Shown here: positions 6,838 to 15,193 of the stretch, piece by piece | How the letters are laid out: every line of letters begins with the position of its first letter | How positions within the stretch are numbered: position 1 is the first letter of the stretch | From: a virus | Length of the DNA: 28,465 nucleotides | IMG/VR virus record: IMGVR_UViG_3300023281_001103 | Location: 1-28,465 of that record | Direction: 5' to 3' (one strand) | The notes under the pieces: model-generated | Told to the model about the DNA's origin: nothing | Seen by the model: only the letters and a program-made list of their open reading frames with translations | The model's database searches: none | Translations under genes and position numbers: made by a program

Positions 6838-7661
6838 CACAACCCTCCATATATAGTGAATGAAAAACCAGTATCAACAGATACCCCAAGGGTATTTTTT
6901 ATAACAATAATAAAACTGGTAGTGTTTATTGATTTTGCATTTATAAAATAAACATTTGTTCCACCATCAACAGAATACCCAATACTATAATTGTCTGAAC
7001 TCAATTCATCCTGAAAAGTAACTTGTATTATCCCTGTGCTTTCTTCACTTATAGAAGCTATGTTGTATGAATTTTCTAATGTATACCCGCTGCTGTAACT
7101 TATATACCCAAAGGCTATTGGGAGATAATCATACAATACCGCATTAGTGTTGCCTACAAGACGAGTTCCTTCTGAGCCTGACGTTTCTGAAGCATACAAA
7201 CCAGCACTTACAGAATCAACGTCATTAAAATTATATAATATAAAGTTACCTCCGATGTTAATAAGAGTTACATACTCACCCTCTATTAATTCATTCCCAG
7301 TAAGAGCAGCTCCAGTTGAATCTAATATACTTACTGCACTCAGCCCATTGACAGATATGGTGGATGCGGTTGTGTTAGTTGAATTAGCAAAAAATCTAAC
7401 TGTATCCCCTGTGGTAAAACTTAACATTTTAGCAAAACTATTTATAGAATTAACCACATAAGCATTAGCACTCCCTGAATCTACAAAATGTAAAGATGTT
7501 GAATTTATTATGGCAATACCCTTATGTAATTGATCTAAATCATCTGAATTTAGAGTTTGACCAGTATTTATTACTAAATTCTGCATCTCTTGAGAAGCTA
7601 ACGTATTAAACTCATCTGCAGTATAAGTGTCTGTAGCAACTTTATCAGCAATTTCTTGCAT
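6837..7661 (-). CDS. Tail fibre protein, paralogue 2
   Basis: The middle copy of the fibre triplet has 274 residues. It shares the N-terminal DTYTADEFNTLASQEMQNL block, a DSGSANAYVVNSI segment, TTASTISVNGLSAVSILDSTG and TSGSEGTRLVGNTN with its neighbours. Its C-terminal part (YTLENSYNIASIS, STGIIQVTFQDELSSDNY) is closer to paralogue 1 than to paralogue 3. The genes for paralogues 1 and 2 also share long near-identical DNA around 7061-7086 and 7885-7912, evidence of recent duplication or gene conversion. The ATG directly follows the upstream stop (TAA-ATG). The product probably trimerises at the baseplate or fibre tip; the oligomeric state is not visible from sequence. Confidence 0.7.
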   Translation of the reverse strand: MQEIADKVATDTYTADEFNTLASQEMQNLVINTGQTLNSDDLDQLHKGIAIINSTSLHFVDSGSANAYVVNSINSFAKMLSFTTGDTVRFFANSTNTTASTISVNGLSAVSILDSTGAALTGNELIEGEYVTLINIGGNFILYNFNDVDSVSAGLYASETSGSEGTRLVGNTNAVLYDYLPIAFGYISYSSGYTLENSYNIASISEESTGIIQVTFQDELSSDNYSIGYSVDGGTNVYFINAKSINTTSFIIVIKNTLGVSVDTGFSFTIYGGL

Positions 7662-8489
7662 TTATCTAACCTCCATCACTGAAAATGAAAAACCTTGTTC
7701 GCTTCTACCTGTCCCTTCCCCAATATTTATAGTAAATCCAGTAGTAGCTAAATTAGATGTGGATATTGTGACAGGTAAAATTCCTCCATTATCTTCTAAT
7801 AAAAGAAGAGTATTATAAGTAGCTGTACTCATATCTTCATCAAATGTTATATCCACTACACCTGTACTACTTTTGCTAATCGACGTTATGTTATATGAAT
7901 TTTCTAATGTATACACACCAGATGCTTCAGAAACCCTCCCAAAAGCTCTAGGTAAAACATTATATAAACTTTCATTTGTATGCCCTATTAACTTAGACCC
8001 TTCACTACCTGGAGTATCATCTGAGAAATCAACTGCTAATGCTGCATCAGTTGTAGATTCATTTACTAATACAAATACATTATTTAAATAAATTATTTCA
8101 GCAGATAAATCAGCTACAAGTTCACCTCCCAATAAATCATTACCATTACCATCCATTAATGGTGCCACACCTAACCCATCTACATTAACTGTAGAAGCTC
8201 CGGTATTTGTGTTAACAACTTTAAAAATACAAGTCATACCCTCCACATAAAAAGGTAACGCAATAAAACCTATTTTAGTTAAAACATAACTATTAGTTGT
8301 CCCAGAATCATTATATTCTAAAATAGCTGAAGCTGTTTTAACTACACCTTGAGCCAATTGTTCTGAATCACCAGGGTCAAAGGTTTGATCAGTGTTGGAA
8401 ACTACACTCTGTAATTCCTGTGATATAGTGTTATTAAATTCATCTACACCGTACACATCACCAGTTTGTTTTAAAGCTGTTTTTTGCAT
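7662..8489 (-). CDS. Tail fibre protein, paralogue 1 (proximal)
   Basis: First gene after the baseplate genes; 275 residues. N-terminal block: DVYGVDEFNNTISQELQSV, then DSEQLAQGVV and DSGTTNSYVLTKI. The middle has NTGASTVNVDGLGVAPLMDGNG and TPGSEGSKLIGHTN, followed by PRAFGRV. The C-terminal domain (NITSISKSSTGVVDITFDEDM, ending FSFSVMEVR) is a probable receptor-binding beta-domain. The start overlaps the stop of the gp48-like gene as TAATG. Its place directly after gp48 matches the first fibre gene of Mu-like tails, so this copy is the best candidate for the fibre that attaches to the baseplate. Whether all three copies are present on one virion cannot be told. Confidence 0.72.
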   Translation of the reverse strand: MQKTALKQTGDVYGVDEFNNTISQELQSVVSNTDQTFDPGDSEQLAQGVVKTASAILEYNDSGTTNSYVLTKIGFIALPFYVEGMTCIFKVVNTNTGASTVNVDGLGVAPLMDGNGNDLLGGELVADLSAEIIYLNNVFVLVNESTTDAALAVDFSDDTPGSEGSKLIGHTNESLYNVLPRAFGRVSEASGVYTLENSYNITSISKSSTGVVDITFDEDMSTATYNTLLLLEDNGGILPVTISTSNLATTGFTINIGEGTGRSEQGFSFSVMEVR

Positions 8490-9031
8490 TATATAAATAC
8501 TACCTCTTGATAAGCTGGTTTCTGTTTCAATACTATTTGTTGAAATAATCCACTGACATCAGTCCCAAATGTCATGGTAAATGTATATGGAAATTCTGGC
8601 TCAGTTAAACCAGCTATATCTATTGTTGTAGTAAACCCAGAATTACTTATACTTATAGATAAATTTAATAAATTAGCTAAATCAATGTAATCTTGTTCAG
8701 TTTGTAAATTCATATAAGCCAGTTTAATTATTATATTACGTCTTCTTTCCGTATTAGTTCCTGTATTATCAAATATATCGTCAGGTATACCAAGTTCTTT
8801 CTCCCATTGTTCAATAAAAGAATCATTAAAATTTGGAATATACGATGTAATTATTTCATACAGTAAAGTTTGATAACGCCCTAATTCTATAGCAATTGAC
8901 TTAAATGTATTGCGCAAAACGCTTCCTGTTATATTCCGTGCATCAGTAACTCGACCGTTGAAAAATAAATCAGCGAAACTTTGTGTATTATTATTTTCAG
9001 TATTTGGTGAATAATCTGTAATATTTGCCAT
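8489..9031 (-). CDS. Baseplate wedge protein, Mu gp48-like (DUF2313/YmfQ family)
   Basis: The 180-residue product fits the Mu gp48/YmfQ family, which links the baseplate wedge to the tail fibre. Visible features are an LRNTFKSIAIELGRYQTLLYEII helix-rich N-terminus, a Trp-Glu motif (FIEQWEKELGIPDD, about 74-87), TERRRNIIIKLAYMNLQTEQDYIDLANLL in the middle and a beta-rich C-terminus (FPYTFTMTFGTDVS). Order and size agree with the position between gp47 (J) and the fibres. No strong Shine-Dalgarno sequence is seen before the ATG; the 7-nt gap after the J gene suggests reinitiation. The large overlap of features with family proteins makes this reliable, though the numbering with Mu is by homology of order. 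Confidence 0.8.
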   Translation of the reverse strand: MANITDYSPNTENNNTQSFADLFFNGRVTDARNITGSVLRNTFKSIAIELGRYQTLLYEIITSYIPNFNDSFIEQWEKELGIPDDIFDNTGTNTERRRNIIIKLAYMNLQTEQDYIDLANLLNLSISISNSGFTTTIDIAGLTEPEFPYTFTMTFGTDVSGLFQQIVLKQKPAYQEVVFI

Positions 9032-9038
9032 GGTTTTT

Positions 9039-10352
9039 TTAACTGTAGGTTACCGAATTTAACAAAGCTATCTCATTACTAGCAACTGCTACATCTCCAG
9101 ATGGGGAGGATAGCGTAAAATCACTCACTGTATCCCCAGTCGTCAAATCTATTGTGTTATAAATAACAGAATTATAAGCTAACTCTAATACATCATCATT
9201 AACTCCTAACTTATCTTCAAAATATTGCTGTAAATTAGCTGTTATAGAATCTTGCATTGTTGTTGTACTTGGGTCTAGGAATGTGAATATAAAATCAACA
9301 TCAACTTGCGTAGGCGCGCTCACCACAACATCTGAATCATTGATGGTAGCAGGTTTAATTTCTAAAATTGAGTTTTTAACTTCAGTAATTTCAGCAGTAG
9401 TAGGTATTATAACAGCATCATTATCTCTCACAAAATAAATAGTCACTTGTCCAGTAGCTGGAGTTTCTTCTTGAACCCAAACTCTAGTGACTCCATTTAT
9501 AAGAAAAGCTTGGTCTTCTATAGCACTCGTACTAAATTGAGCAACTGGGTTCTGTATTCTATTAGTTATTCTAGTTCGATAATCATCGTCAGATTCTGAA
9601 TCCGCTCCTCCGCTTAAACCATCCGTTTGAACATAACCCACGCCGTCGTCCACCCCTCCGATGACAGATAAAAATGTTAATTTATCTCCGCTATCGGCAT
9701 CAGTATCTTCTCCAAAATCCACAGCGGTTACTGATATAGATGCTAAATCAATCGAAGCTGTTATTGTACCTGTAGCCGGTGTACTTGGAGTCGTTGAAAT
9801 AGTATACGTAAATGTGGTTGAATCACTCACTACGATAACAAAATCTCCATTGTAATCAGTTTCATTAACTCCTGCTATTGTAACAGTTATGCCGGATGCT
9901 AAATTATGATCATTAGCTGTGGTGGCTGTAACAGTTGACCCTGAACGAGTTAAAGTTGAGATACTGTAAGATACTGCCGAAATAGAAGCGTCTGAATCAA
10001 CTTCATATTGATCCCCTGAACTATTTTGTAGCAACTCCCCAGCTGAAATAACAGTAGAAACTGTACCTGTGGCTGTAACTAACCCAGCAGCTTGAGTTGC
10101 TGAAAGACGTGTTATCCCATATAAAGAACCATAACTATCTAAAAAATCATCAGTTGAGGTGCTGAGAAATAAAGAATTAAATACAAAATTTAACTGTATA
10201 TAATTTTCATAATAACGACCTGCATTGGCCGTCAACAAAGATTGCATAAAAGAATTATCCAAAAAAGGATTAGAATTATCTAATTCAGTTTGAAAATCGT
10301 TTTGCATTCTCTGTACTATTTCTTGTGCTGTTGGAAAATCAAAATCTGCCAT
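9039..10352 (-). CDS. Baseplate J-like wedge protein, Mu gp47-like, with inserted beta-domain
   Basis: The 437-residue product forms the baseplate wedge. The N-terminal part (FPTAQEIVQRMQNDFQTEL, LDSYGSLYGITRL) and the region around 245-262 (GLSGGADSESDDDYRTRI), followed by a DQAFLINGVTRVWVQEETPATG segment, are diagnostic of the baseplate assembly J family. Residues about 127-202 hold an extra beta-rich domain (TVTATTANDHNLASGITVTIAG, then TDYNGDF, FTYTI, TPATGTI). It splits the usual fold and recurs in the tail terminator gene at 17785. This domain resembles the small FCCH-like repeats annotated in phage tail proteins. The C-terminal part continues the J fold (ATINDSDVVV, VDVDFIFTF). The insertion is probably surface exposed. 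Confidence 0.82.
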   Translation of the reverse strand: MADFDFPTAQEIVQRMQNDFQTELDNSNPFLDNSFMQSLLTANAGRYYENYIQLNFVFNSLFLSTSTDDFLDSYGSLYGITRLSATQAAGLVTATGTVSTVISAGELLQNSSGDQYEVDSDASISAVSYSISTLTRSGSTVTATTANDHNLASGITVTIAGVNETDYNGDFVIVVSDSTTFTYTISTTPSTPATGTITASIDLASISVTAVDFGEDTDADSGDKLTFLSVIGGVDDGVGYVQTDGLSGGADSESDDDYRTRITNRIQNPVAQFSTSAIEDQAFLINGVTRVWVQEETPATGQVTIYFVRDNDAVIIPTTAEITEVKNSILEIKPATINDSDVVVSAPTQVDVDFIFTFLDPSTTTMQDSITANLQQYFEDKLGVNDDVLELAYNSVIYNTIDLTTGDTVSDFTLSSPSGDVAVASNEIALLNSVTYS

Positions 10353-10353
10353 A

Positions 10354-10827
10354 TTAAGAACTCGCTGCTAAATTAAATGTGTTTTCCCATAAATCAAATG
10401 TTTTTTGTGTTATAACATCACTGTCTTTTATTATTTTAACTGTTATTGAAAGAGTGCTGGTAGATTGTGTCCCAGTAACAACCACATCATCTGCATAATT
10501 ATATGTCAATAACCATTGATAGGCTTTTCTGGTATAATCAATAGCATTATTTAATGTTAATTGCGAGTTAGTTGATTGATATAACAACCACAACTTAGAC
10601 CCAATTTCAAAATCTTCTCTGGTTGAAAATAAATTTCCCCACCATCCGCGTCTATTCTCAGGCTCAGCAACTTCACTTTCATCAGCCCGTTGTTCAGCAA
10701 AAAAAGATACTAAGAGGGATGTGTCTAGAGCATCTGTGAGTTCGAAGTCGCCTGTCGAACCTATGGATATATCATAATACCCAGCAGCATCGTTTAATTT
10801 TAAATCTACATCTTCTCTAGTTGCCAT
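10354..10827 (-). CDS. Baseplate protein, Mu gp46-like (GP46 family)
   Basis: The 157-residue product matches the Mu gp46 family, a small baseplate wedge protein. Key signs are the LEGNTH and order, an N-terminal beta part (YYDISIGSTGDFELTDALDTSLLVS), and the motif NRRGWWGNLF (58-67) followed by EIGSKLWLLYQSTNS and a helix pair ending YTRKAYQWLL. RRGWWG is the family signature. The C-terminal beta strands (STLSITVKII) probably pack on gp47. It sits between gp45 and gp47 homologues, as in Mu. No strong Shine-Dalgarno sequence precedes its ATG, which lies 5 nt after the spike gene's stop. Confidence 0.82.
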   Translation of the reverse strand: MATREDVDLKLNDAAGYYDISIGSTGDFELTDALDTSLLVSFFAEQRADESEVAEPENRRGWWGNLFSTREDFEIGSKLWLLYQSTNSQLTLNNAIDYTRKAYQWLLTYNYADDVVVTGTQSTSTLSITVKIIKDSDVITQKTFDLWENTFNLAASS

Positions 10828-10832
10828 AATGT

Positions 10833-11366
10833 TTACATCTGCTGACTTGGAGGAGAATTGCCTACATGAGTGTGTGTGTTATATATAACCCGCATATCTT
10901 CCATACTAGGTGAACTAGAACTGTCATCACTTACGTCACCTGTGGAAGACTCAATGTTGCCATCAGAAACAGTAACATTACCATCATTAATTGTAACATC
11001 CCCACCATTAATTATTATACCATCTGTACTTTGTATTTCTATTGTACCACTATTTAAGAATTTTATATATATGTTAACTTCTTGATTTCCAACAATAACT
11101 TCACCAACACTCAAACCTGTAAATCTAGTAGTAGGTTCATAAGGTAAAGTTACTTGATTTTCTTCTTGAGCCAATACATTAAATGTTAAACCCCTACTGT
11201 ATGTTGGGGGGCTCGCCGCATACCCATAAGGATAGTACATTTCTGAGACACTACTTTTCCCAAAATAACTTATTTGAGCATTGAAAAAACTATCACCGTC
11301 CTGTTGTGTGTTAACAGTCTTAGATCGTTTAACCAAATGTTTTACTTTATTTAATAAACCTAACAT
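10833..11366 (-). CDS. Baseplate central spike, Mu gp45-like
   Basis: The 177-residue product is the probable membrane-piercing spike under the tail tube. The N-terminal OB-like part (SEMYYPYGYAASPPTYSRG, then LTFNVLAQEENQ) is followed by a beta-helical stretch with tandem imperfect repeats at about 131-155 (GGDVTINDGNVTVSDGN and so on). The C-terminus (YNTHTHVGNSPPSQQM) carries an HxH motif at the predicted apex, where homologous spikes bind iron. It is preceded by AGGAGGTTGA-ATG, with the Shine-Dalgarno sequence inside the last codons of the gp44-like gene. The repeats of DG/N residues at the beta-helix turns are typical of trimeric spikes. Confidence 0.82.
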   Translation of the reverse strand: MLGLLNKVKHLVKRSKTVNTQQDGDSFFNAQISYFGKSSVSEMYYPYGYAASPPTYSRGLTFNVLAQEENQVTLPYEPTTRFTGLSVGEVIVGNQEVNIYIKFLNSGTIEIQSTDGIIINGGDVTINDGNVTVSDGNIESSTGDVSDDSSSSPSMEDMRVIYNTHTHVGNSPPSQQM

Positions 11367-12488
11367 TCAACCTCCTGAGAAAAAAGCATTTCCAGTACTT
11401 TTAGCCAATTCTTGTCTATAGTCTTCTTTAATTATCAAATTATAAGAATCTTGAGGGATCAATCTGAGTTTTGTATAGTTACCTGATAAAGATTGCACAA
11501 ATGTTACAGAATCAATTAAAAGGTATGAATTTACGTTAGCAAAATCGTCAATAACTTTAACTAATCTATTTAAAGGCCAAATATTTGTCCCATCATATGT
11601 ATATTCAGACAACTCACATTCATAAGCAAAACTTTGAGCTTTTTTATAATTGGCTTCCCATAACGCCCGATTATTCCCACCATCAACCACCAAAGGTGTA
11701 TCTGGTAAAAAAACGTACTGGCGTGTAGCTCTTATATCTGAATCAGTTGCTTCTCCTTTACTATTTGTTAAAGCATCTGTTAACGAACTTGCATCATAAT
11801 CTACATTACCAAATAAATTAAAATATTGAGAATATGTAATGTATTTATTAAACCTTTTAGAAATATCTATTGAAGATGATGAACTGACTACATTATTATT
11901 TAAAGAATCAAACTCATTTAGTATTTGAGCATCCAAAATTGACGATGAGCCTCGTTCTATTGTTAAATTCCCACTTCCATCGGTAGCTAATAATACTTGT
12001 TTTTTACGAGCATATCTTTCTAAAAAAGCAAAAGCAGATTCTCCCGTCTGAGCGACTATATAATCCCCACTGTTAAATGTTGTGTCTCCTGAACCAACAT
12101 TATCAATTACACTTATATTAGTTATCCCTAACTTACTTATTACTTGCTCACAAATTGTTTTTAATGTAGTTGGGCCAACAAAAGCCCCAAAAATAGACCT
12201 ATCTACTGTCGAATCTACAAGATCACATATCTTATCACGCCCTTGTGCTGATATTTTAACCTCACCTGAGGATGAATTTACTCGTATAATCTCAATAAAC
12301 CCACTCAAAACACCAGTATCTTCCACCGTTATTTCACAACTTTGCTGAGCCTGCAGAGGATAAGATTCATTGACAATGTCTAAAGGAGATGCTGTGAATG
12401 TAAACTCTCCAACTACATTTAGAAAATGTCTTGTGAATTCTAAATTAGTAAAACCAGTATAATCTTGCCCATCTATTTTAACTTTCAT
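11367..12488 (-). CDS. Baseplate hub protein, Mu gp44-like (gp27/GPD-like)
   Basis: The 373-residue product is the likely trimeric hub that joins the tail tube to the spike, of the gp27/Mu gp44 family. N-terminal: KVKIDGQDYTGFTNLEFTRH, then VEDTGVLSGFIEIIRVNS and SAQGRDKICDLVDST. The middle has ETAFAFLERYARKKQVLLATDGSGNLTIER-like sequence (about 146-176) followed by DILDAQILNEFDSLNNNV, a common hub pattern. The C-terminal part (YKKAQSFAYECEL, NRLVKVIDDFA) closes the fold. It overlaps the gp43-like gene by 11 nt and is coupled to the spike gene. Tail proteins of this kind show little sequence conservation, so the family call rests on gene order as well as motifs. Confidence 0.75.
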   Translation of the reverse strand: MKVKIDGQDYTGFTNLEFTRHFLNVVGEFTFTASPLDIVNESYPLQAQQSCEITVEDTGVLSGFIEIIRVNSSSGEVKISAQGRDKICDLVDSTVDRSIFGAFVGPTTLKTICEQVISKLGITNISVIDNVGSGDTTFNSGDYIVAQTGESAFAFLERYARKKQVLLATDGSGNLTIERGSSSILDAQILNEFDSLNNNVVSSSSSIDISKRFNKYITYSQYFNLFGNVDYDASSLTDALTNSKGEATDSDIRATRQYVFLPDTPLVVDGGNNRALWEANYKKAQSFAYECELSEYTYDGTNIWPLNRLVKVIDDFANVNSYLLIDSVTFVQSLSGNYTKLRLIPQDSYNLIIKEDYRQELAKSTGNAFFSGG

Positions 12489-13713
12489 CAGTCAAAACCT
12501 TATAGTCACCACTAATTTTAGAAGGATCAACAGTATCATTAAGGGAAGCTATTATATCTATTAAATCTATATCTCCATAATAGCTATACACTAATGTTAA
12601 TAACGAATCTCTTTTTACATCTATAGTAATTACCTTTCTAGTATTATTTATTTCATTTCTTAAATATTGATGTGCGTTGTAACGAAGGTTTTGTAACAAA
12701 TCAAAAGTTTCAACAGATACTATATTTGTGCGATTACCAAAAGCATCTACGTATGTATTATTTCCCAAGATGAAAAAGAATTGATCATCTAAAATTTGAT
12801 TTCTTGTCTCAATATCATCCTCAGTATCAAATGAAGTCTGTGTTGTGAATAAGTAAGCATAAGCTAATGCATATACATTTATTATAGCGTTTGCAGATAC
12901 TCTATTTTTCTCTTGTTGTTCACGAGAAACTGTAGTTTGATCGATTTCTGAATCAGGATCATAAGAAAAAAATGAAGAAATAATAGAATACCTATCCTCA
13001 CTGTCGTCAGACAATTCTCCCATATTATCAAAAATAGTATTTATACCATCAGCAACAGAAGTTCCTGTATAAACATTAGAGAATTTATCATCTGTGAAAG
13101 TAGTGACAGATGCATTATAAATATTTAAAGCATCTGTATCACTAGTCGCAATAGAGGTTGCGTTTTCAAAATTATCAATCATATTTTGAAGCAGACTAGC
13201 ACTGTATTCAGCAGAACCTTGGTAAGTAGATGTAGTCGCCCAAGCAGAAGCGAAATCACTGTTGACATCATTTAGAAATGTGTTTATTTGAGCCGCTATT
13301 GTAGTTGCATTAGAAGTAGATGTGGTCGGGAATATTTGACTACCCGTTTCATAAAAAGTCAGATCAAACTCAGCAACCCCTAGTTGTTCAATACTATCAA
13401 TTACTGTGTAAGGCCCTGCAAAAACAGTTTTAACTCCGTCTGTAGGATGTACCAGAACCCCTGAGCCTTCTTGTTCAAGAGCATCTACTAATTGATCTTT
13501 AGAACTTATATAACCCGCATCATTTTGAAATATATATGCCTTTATTCTATAAATACGTTGATATTTACCTAAATCTTGCACATATCTTATATCTTGATTA
13601 GGGTACTCGAATGTGTGAGATTTTCTCCCTCCACTTTGTTCGCTATTATTAAATAGAAAACTAACGCCTCGAAATGAAGATTCTTGATATGTGTCTAAAA
13701 CTAAATTTCTCAT
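12478..13713 (-). CDS. DNA circulation family protein, Mu gp43-like (tail/baseplate adaptor)
   Basis: The 411-residue product has the DNA_circ_N domain at its N-terminus: SFRGVSFLFNNSEQSGGRKSHTFEYP (13-38), DLGKYQRIYRIKAYI, and a VDALEQEGSGVLVHPTDGVKTVFAGPY block. The name is historical. In Mu-like tails it sits between tape measure and hub and is a baseplate or tail-tip component, perhaps a LysM-containing adaptor. The C-terminal half is Asp/Ser/Thr-rich, of low complexity and mostly unrecognised, and ends in a YSYYGDIDLIDIIASLNDT-like segment. ATGA overlap with the tape measure gene shows coupling. No enzyme motifs are visible, so I expect a structural role. Confidence 0.78.
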   Translation of the reverse strand: MRNLVLDTYQESSFRGVSFLFNNSEQSGGRKSHTFEYPNQDIRYVQDLGKYQRIYRIKAYIFQNDAGYISSKDQLVDALEQEGSGVLVHPTDGVKTVFAGPYTVIDSIEQLGVAEFDLTFYETGSQIFPTTSTSNATTIAAQINTFLNDVNSDFASAWATTSTYQGSAEYSASLLQNMIDNFENATSIATSDTDALNIYNASVTTFTDDKFSNVYTGTSVADGINTIFDNMGELSDDSEDRYSIISSFFSYDPDSEIDQTTVSREQQEKNRVSANAIINVYALAYAYLFTTQTSFDTEDDIETRNQILDDQFFFILGNNTYVDAFGNRTNIVSVETFDLLQNLRYNAHQYLRNEINNTRKVITIDVKRDSLLTLVYSYYGDIDLIDIIASLNDTVDPSKISGDYKVLTDES

Positions 13714-15191
13714 GGTAATGCCAAATTTCTACCTAAATTTATATTTAATTTACCTAACCCATCTTGATCAGCATGAGCAGATCTAACATTACCGCCTTTA
13801 TCAGCTATATTAACATGCACATTAACATTATGTTCATTAGATTTCTTATCTGCCCCTCCAAAGAAATGTTTTATCGACATGAATCCTTTAGAAATTGATC
13901 CTCCGACACCAGATGATTTGTCAAATAAATGCATACTTATTTTATGAGTTTTAAATTGTTCTAATTTATCAAGAGCAGAATTCATCATATTTTTAAGACG
14001 TTGGAAGTTCATAACTAAAGCAAAAACCGCTCCTGAAATGGCTAATATAGATGCTGTTAAAGGTAAAGTTTCTAAACTTATTGCTCCGAATACTAAAGCT
14101 GATACTTTCAATATAGCATTCAACGCCTGAAAAGGCATTGAGATCAATCCTACTACTACTCCCAAGCCCATTAGCACTCCTAGAAAAGCTATTCCCCCAA
14201 TTGCAATTTTACCCAATATAACCATCATACCTTTATGAGCTTCTACAAATTTAACTATTTTAGGAGTATATTTACTCAAAACATCTCCATAGAACTTAAA
14301 AGCAGGGACCAAGGAGGACATTATAGTCCCAAATATTTGCTTTAAATTATTGTTTAATATAACCACTTGAGTACTAGCACTTTTAGAATCATCAACCAAA
14401 ATGTTTTTATATCGTTTATCAATTCTATCCAAAGCTTGGTTCAAACGCTCAAAAGCCGACCCCCCGGTAAGTAGAAGATTTATTTTAGACAATTTCCCTG
14501 AGATAACACCTTGAATGAATTGTTGAGCAGCTCCTGTTAAATTCTTAGTCTGCCCAGTAGCCACAGCATATTTCATAATAACAGGAATGGATCTTGTGGC
14601 AGCCTGTATGTTTCCGGTCATAGAACCAACTGTAGCTGCTGCTTGCATAATTTGAGCTACTGAGAATCTGGTTGTGGCAGCATAATCTTTAGCCATTTTA
14701 TTAATTTGAGCTTGAAACTGAGCATAGTTCTTAGTGTGTGAAAATAAAGCTTTCATTTGGATATTAGCGCTCTCTAAAGAGTCAGCATAATCTAATCCAA
14801 GTTTAGCTATTATCCCCATAGGCAATGCAACATTCATGAACTGATAATAAGCTTGCATCCCAAACATATCAGAAACACGAGTCAATCTCTCACCTAGATG
14901 CATTGTACTTTTAGTAGCTGATTTTATTCTAGTGCTAAATCTAGAAAATGCAGTTGAAGCTCTCTCTGTATTTTTAGTTACTTTTTCTATTTTAGGAGAA
15001 ACAACATTAATTTTAGATGTAATATTATTGAACGCTTTGCCAGTTTCGTTCAATTTTTGTTTAGAACATTCTAATTTACTGTTTAATTTTTTAACGGAGT
15101 TATCAATATTCTGAGCAGATTCCGCAATTTTAGCAGCTACAGCGCTAAATTTATCTTCAGCTACAAATGAATATGTTACTTTAAATGACAT
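13710..15191 (-). CDS. Tail tape measure protein (short)
   Basis: The 493-residue product is the ruler for tail length and probably leaves the tail at infection. A coiled-coil-rich N-terminus (about 15-100, many Lys/Asn/Ser helices) is followed by a central TMP core (EDYAATTRFSVAQIMQAA-like at 168-184, LTGAAQQFIQGVISGKLSK) and very hydrophobic segments at about 322-350 and 356-394, common in tape measures. The C-terminus is His-rich (NEHNVNVHVNI, SAHADQDG). At about 0.15 nm per residue the predicted tail is near 74 nm, a short contractile tail. The start is ATG two bases after the stop of the frameshifted chaperone; no clear Shine-Dalgarno sequence is seen, so expression probably depends on translational coupling. 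Confidence 0.85.
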   Translation of the reverse strand: MSFKVTYSFVAEDKFSAVAAKIAESAQNIDNSVKKLNSKLECSKQKLNETGKAFNNITSKINVVSPKIEKVTKNTERASTAFSRFSTRIKSATKSTMHLGERLTRVSDMFGMQAYYQFMNVALPMGIIAKLGLDYADSLESANIQMKALFSHTKNYAQFQAQINKMAKDYAATTRFSVAQIMQAAATVGSMTGNIQAATRSIPVIMKYAVATGQTKNLTGAAQQFIQGVISGKLSKINLLLTGGSAFERLNQALDRIDKRYKNILVDDSKSASTQVVILNNNLKQIFGTIMSSLVPAFKFYGDVLSKYTPKIVKFVEAHKGMMVILGKIAIGGIAFLGVLMGLGVVVGLISMPFQALNAILKVSALVFGAISLETLPLTASILAISGAVFALVMNFQRLKNMMNSALDKLEQFKTHKISMHLFDKSSGVGGSISKGFMSIKHFFGGADKKSNEHNVNVHVNIADKGGNVRSAHADQDGLGKLNINLGRNLALP

Positions 15192-15193
15192 AG

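Noticed and set aside
7147-7461. Long open frames antisense to the fibre and tail genes (also 9661-9855, 12082-12348, 17348-17671)
   Set aside because: They lie within well-supported genes on the other strand, have no Shine-Dalgarno sequences or recognisable domains, and reflect codon bias of the sense genes.
5983-8489. Diversity-generating retroelement targeting the fibre genes
   Set aside because: No reverse transcriptase or template repeat is visible in the window; the similarity is explained by gene duplication.
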